A stretch of DNA of 64,000 nucleotides from NCBI GenBank assembly GCA_007753675.1, contig CP036432.1, positions 10,387,381 to 10,451,380 of the forward strand, in the 5' to 3' direction. The notes under the pieces are model-generated. The model was not told the DNA's origin. It saw only the letters and a list, made by a program, of their open reading frames with translations, and did not search any database. This document shows, piece after piece, positions 62,579-64,000 of the stretch. Source of the stretch: Stieleria magnilauensis. GTDB lineage: Bacteria > Planctomycetota > Planctomycetia > Pirellulales > Pirellulaceae. Both the position numbers and the translations under genes were made by a program. Numbering within the stretch: position 1 is the stretch's first letter; every line of letters starts with the position of its first letter.

Positions 62579-63514
62579 TCAGACTACGTTTTTACCGATC
62601 CAATCGCGACCGAGCATCCAGACGAGCAAGCCTTTCTGGGCGTGCATCCGGTTTCCGGCTTGGCGGACGATGTCACTTTGGTCCCCGTCGATCACTTCGT
62701 CGGTGATTTCTTCGCCGCGAACCGCCGGCAAACAATGCAGCACGCGAGCCGACGTGGGCGCCGCCTGCAGCAAGGTCTTGTTGAGCTGGAAATCTTTGAA
62801 GGCCTGACGACGGGCAACCATCTCGGCTTCTTGTCCCATGCTGGTCCAGACATCGGTGTAGATCGCGTCGGCCGTCTTCACCGCCGCGGCGGGGTCGTGC
62901 AGAGTTTCGATCTCCGCGTCCGGATAGGCGGCCTGGACCATTGCCATCCAATCCGATTCCATCTCATATCCATCGGGGCAGGCCAACGTGAATCGCATCT
63001 TCAGCATCGCGCAGATCAACGCCAGCGACTGAGCGACGTTGTTGCCGTCGCCGACGAACACGAGATGTTTGCCGGCGTAGGATCCGAAGGCTTCTTCGAT
63101 CGTCAAGATATCCGCGAGCGCCTGGCAGGGATGGCAGCGATCGGTCAATCCATTGATCACCGGCATGGCGTTGAAGCTGGCCAGCAATTCGACTTGGGCA
63201 TGTTGTTTGGCGCGACACACGACGGCGTCGACGAATTGGCCGAGCACGTTGGTGAAGTCGGACGGTGATTCACGTTTGCCCCAGCCGACATCGGAACCGA
63301 GAAACAGGCTTTCGCCGCCCAGCTGCGCCATCCCGGCCTCGAAACTCACCCGCGTCCGCAAGCTGGGCTTTTCGAACAGCAGCGCGATGACTTGGTTCTT
63401 CAAGATGTTGGGCCGATCACCGGCCGCCAACTTTTGCTTGACGACACCGGCGGTCCGCAGAATCAGCTGCAAGTCGTCGGGACTGATGTCGAACAGGGAT
63501 AAGAAGTGTTGCAT
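62579..63514 (-). CDS. argF: ornithine carbamoyltransferase
   Basis: A 311-residue enzyme forming citrulline from ornithine and carbamoyl phosphate. Diagnostic motifs are FEKPSLRTRVSFEAGMAQLG (carbamoyl-phosphate loop; STRTR is SLRTR as in many OTCs), DRCHPCQALADILTIEE (HPxQ), FVGDGNNVAQSLALICAML and VLHCLPAVRGEEITDEV (HCLP). It is of standard length. The argB-like gene lies 60 bp upstream on the same strand, so the two probably form an arginine operon. Confidence 0.95.
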   Translation of the reverse strand: MQHFLSLFDISPDDLQLILRTAGVVKQKLAAGDRPNILKNQVIALLFEKPSLRTRVSFEAGMAQLGGESLFLGSDVGWGKRESPSDFTNVLGQFVDAVVCRAKQHAQVELLASFNAMPVINGLTDRCHPCQALADILTIEEAFGSYAGKHLVFVGDGNNVAQSLALICAMLKMRFTLACPDGYEMESDWMAMVQAAYPDAEIETLHDPAAAVKTADAIYTDVWTSMGQEAEMVARRQAFKDFQLNKTLLQAAPTSARVLHCLPAVRGEEITDEVIDGDQSDIVRQAGNRMHAQKGLLVWMLGRDWIGKNVV

Positions 63515-63573
63515 GAGAAGAACAGCTCACTTGCCAGCGTGATGAGAAACGTGCAAAGACACGACAAGGTTAG

Positions 63574-64000
63574 TTACTTGTAGATTTCGGTGCCGACGCC
63601 TTCAGAGGTGTAGATTTCCAACAGCAACGAATGTCGCAGCCGGCCGTCGACGATGTGCACCTTGCCGACGCCCCGTCCGAGTGTTTCCAAACAGGCTTCG
63701 ACTTTGGGAATCATACCCGAGGCGATGTGCCCGGAGTCGATCAACGCGCGGGCTTCGGTTTCACTGAGCGAGTGGATGATCGTGTCGGGATCATCTTTGT
63801 CCATGCGAACGCCGTTGACGTCGGAAAGGAAAACCAGCTTCTCGGCGCCGAGTGCCTGTGCGACCGCCATCGCCGCAGTGTCCGCGTTGACGTTGTAACA
63901 ACGCCCATCTTTGCCTTCACAGAAACTGGGGATGACCGGAACCTGGTCGGTGTACAACAGCCCTTCGATGACGCTGCGGTCGACTTCGGTCACCTGGCCG
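63574..64000 (-). CDS. argB: acetylglutamate kinase, 5' truncated by window edge
   Basis: The C-terminal 141 residues of N-acetylglutamate kinase, second enzyme of arginine biosynthesis. Signature blocks are YNVNADTAAMAVAQALGAEK, LVFLSDVNGVRMDKDDP, SGMIPKVEACLETLGRGVGK and VHIVDGRLRHSLLLEIYTSE, followed by the terminal GVGTEIYK. The gene runs off the right edge, so its start, arginine-sensing helix and substrate pocket cannot be checked. It precedes argF on the same strand. Confidence 0.95.
   Translation of the reverse strand, partial: GQVTEVDRSVIEGLLYTDQVPVIPSFCEGKDGRCYNVNADTAAMAVAQALGAEKLVFLSDVNGVRMDKDDPDTIIHSLSETEARALIDSGHIASGMIPKVEACLETLGRGVGKVHIVDGRLRHSLLLEIYTSEGVGTEIYK

Noticed and set aside
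1..64000. rRNA or tRNA genes
   Set aside because: No cloverleaf or rRNA-like segment was recognised on reading the intergenic regions.

Overview
The window looks like a chromosome segment of a planctomycete, most likely a member of the Pirellulaceae related to Rhodopirellula. This is inferred from family content and not from a marker gene. The supporting families are paired DUF1592 and DUF1552 secreted proteins, two sulfatases, a DUF1571 protein, a PEP-CTERM protein, a secreted protein with an N-terminal LEDRRMLA (LEPR-type) motif, very large Ser/Thr kinases beside an ECF sigma factor, and short palindromic GGGGTCAGG repeats. The DNA is GC-rich, few genes have clear Shine-Dalgarno sites, and no rRNA, tRNA or CRISPR array was seen.

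Layout. 1-12.6 kb: end of a possible adaptor protein, an ogt-type methyltransferase overlapping a SAM methyltransferase, a PH-domain and membrane protein pair, a TVP38-type membrane protein, a P-loop ATPase overlapping an arrestin-fold membrane protein, purQ, a DCC thiol protein, a coiled-coil membrane protein, hemW and a hybrid histidine kinase. 12.8-14.6 kb: a complete IS1380-family element. 14.7-20.2 kb: a ZIP metal transporter divergent from a Fur-family regulator, a small DUF6868-like protein, and an alpha/beta hydrolase next to an MMPL transporter. 20.2-22.0 kb: a second IS1380-family element with a 4-bp target duplication. 22-31.7 kb: a serine hydrolase, DUF1571, AI-2E-family transporter, csrA, two convergent sulfatases and a DNase I-fold protein that has lost most catalytic residues.

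31.7-38.2 kb: a 1176-residue low-complexity membrane protein, hisS, a YkgJ-type cysteine-cluster protein and purU. 38.2-40 kb: an IS630 element inserted exactly in the purU stop codon, next to a 39-bp minisatellite with inverted copies. 40-49.8 kb: a TPR-sulfotransferase, a matrixin-like secreted protein with an altered zinc site, a TPR-containing protein kinase with its ECF sigma factor, a candidate small RNA with its own terminator, and a small secreted protein. 50-64 kb: lpxD-lpxI (lipid A synthesis), a 17-bp repeat array, the DUF1592/DUF1552 pair, a WD40-type protein kinase, a PEP-CTERM protein, sua5, rph, argF and the 3' part of argB.

Housekeeping genes (purQ, purU, hisS, hemW, rph, sua5, argF, argB, lpxD, lpxI) are interspersed with planctomycete-specific secreted and signalling proteins, and operons are short (ATGA overlaps at 748, 2089 and 51183). 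The most unusual items are the candidate sRNA near 48.9 kb, the ATPase/arrestin pair, the pseudo-DNase I protein, the altered metalloprotease, and the palindromic and tandem repeat families.
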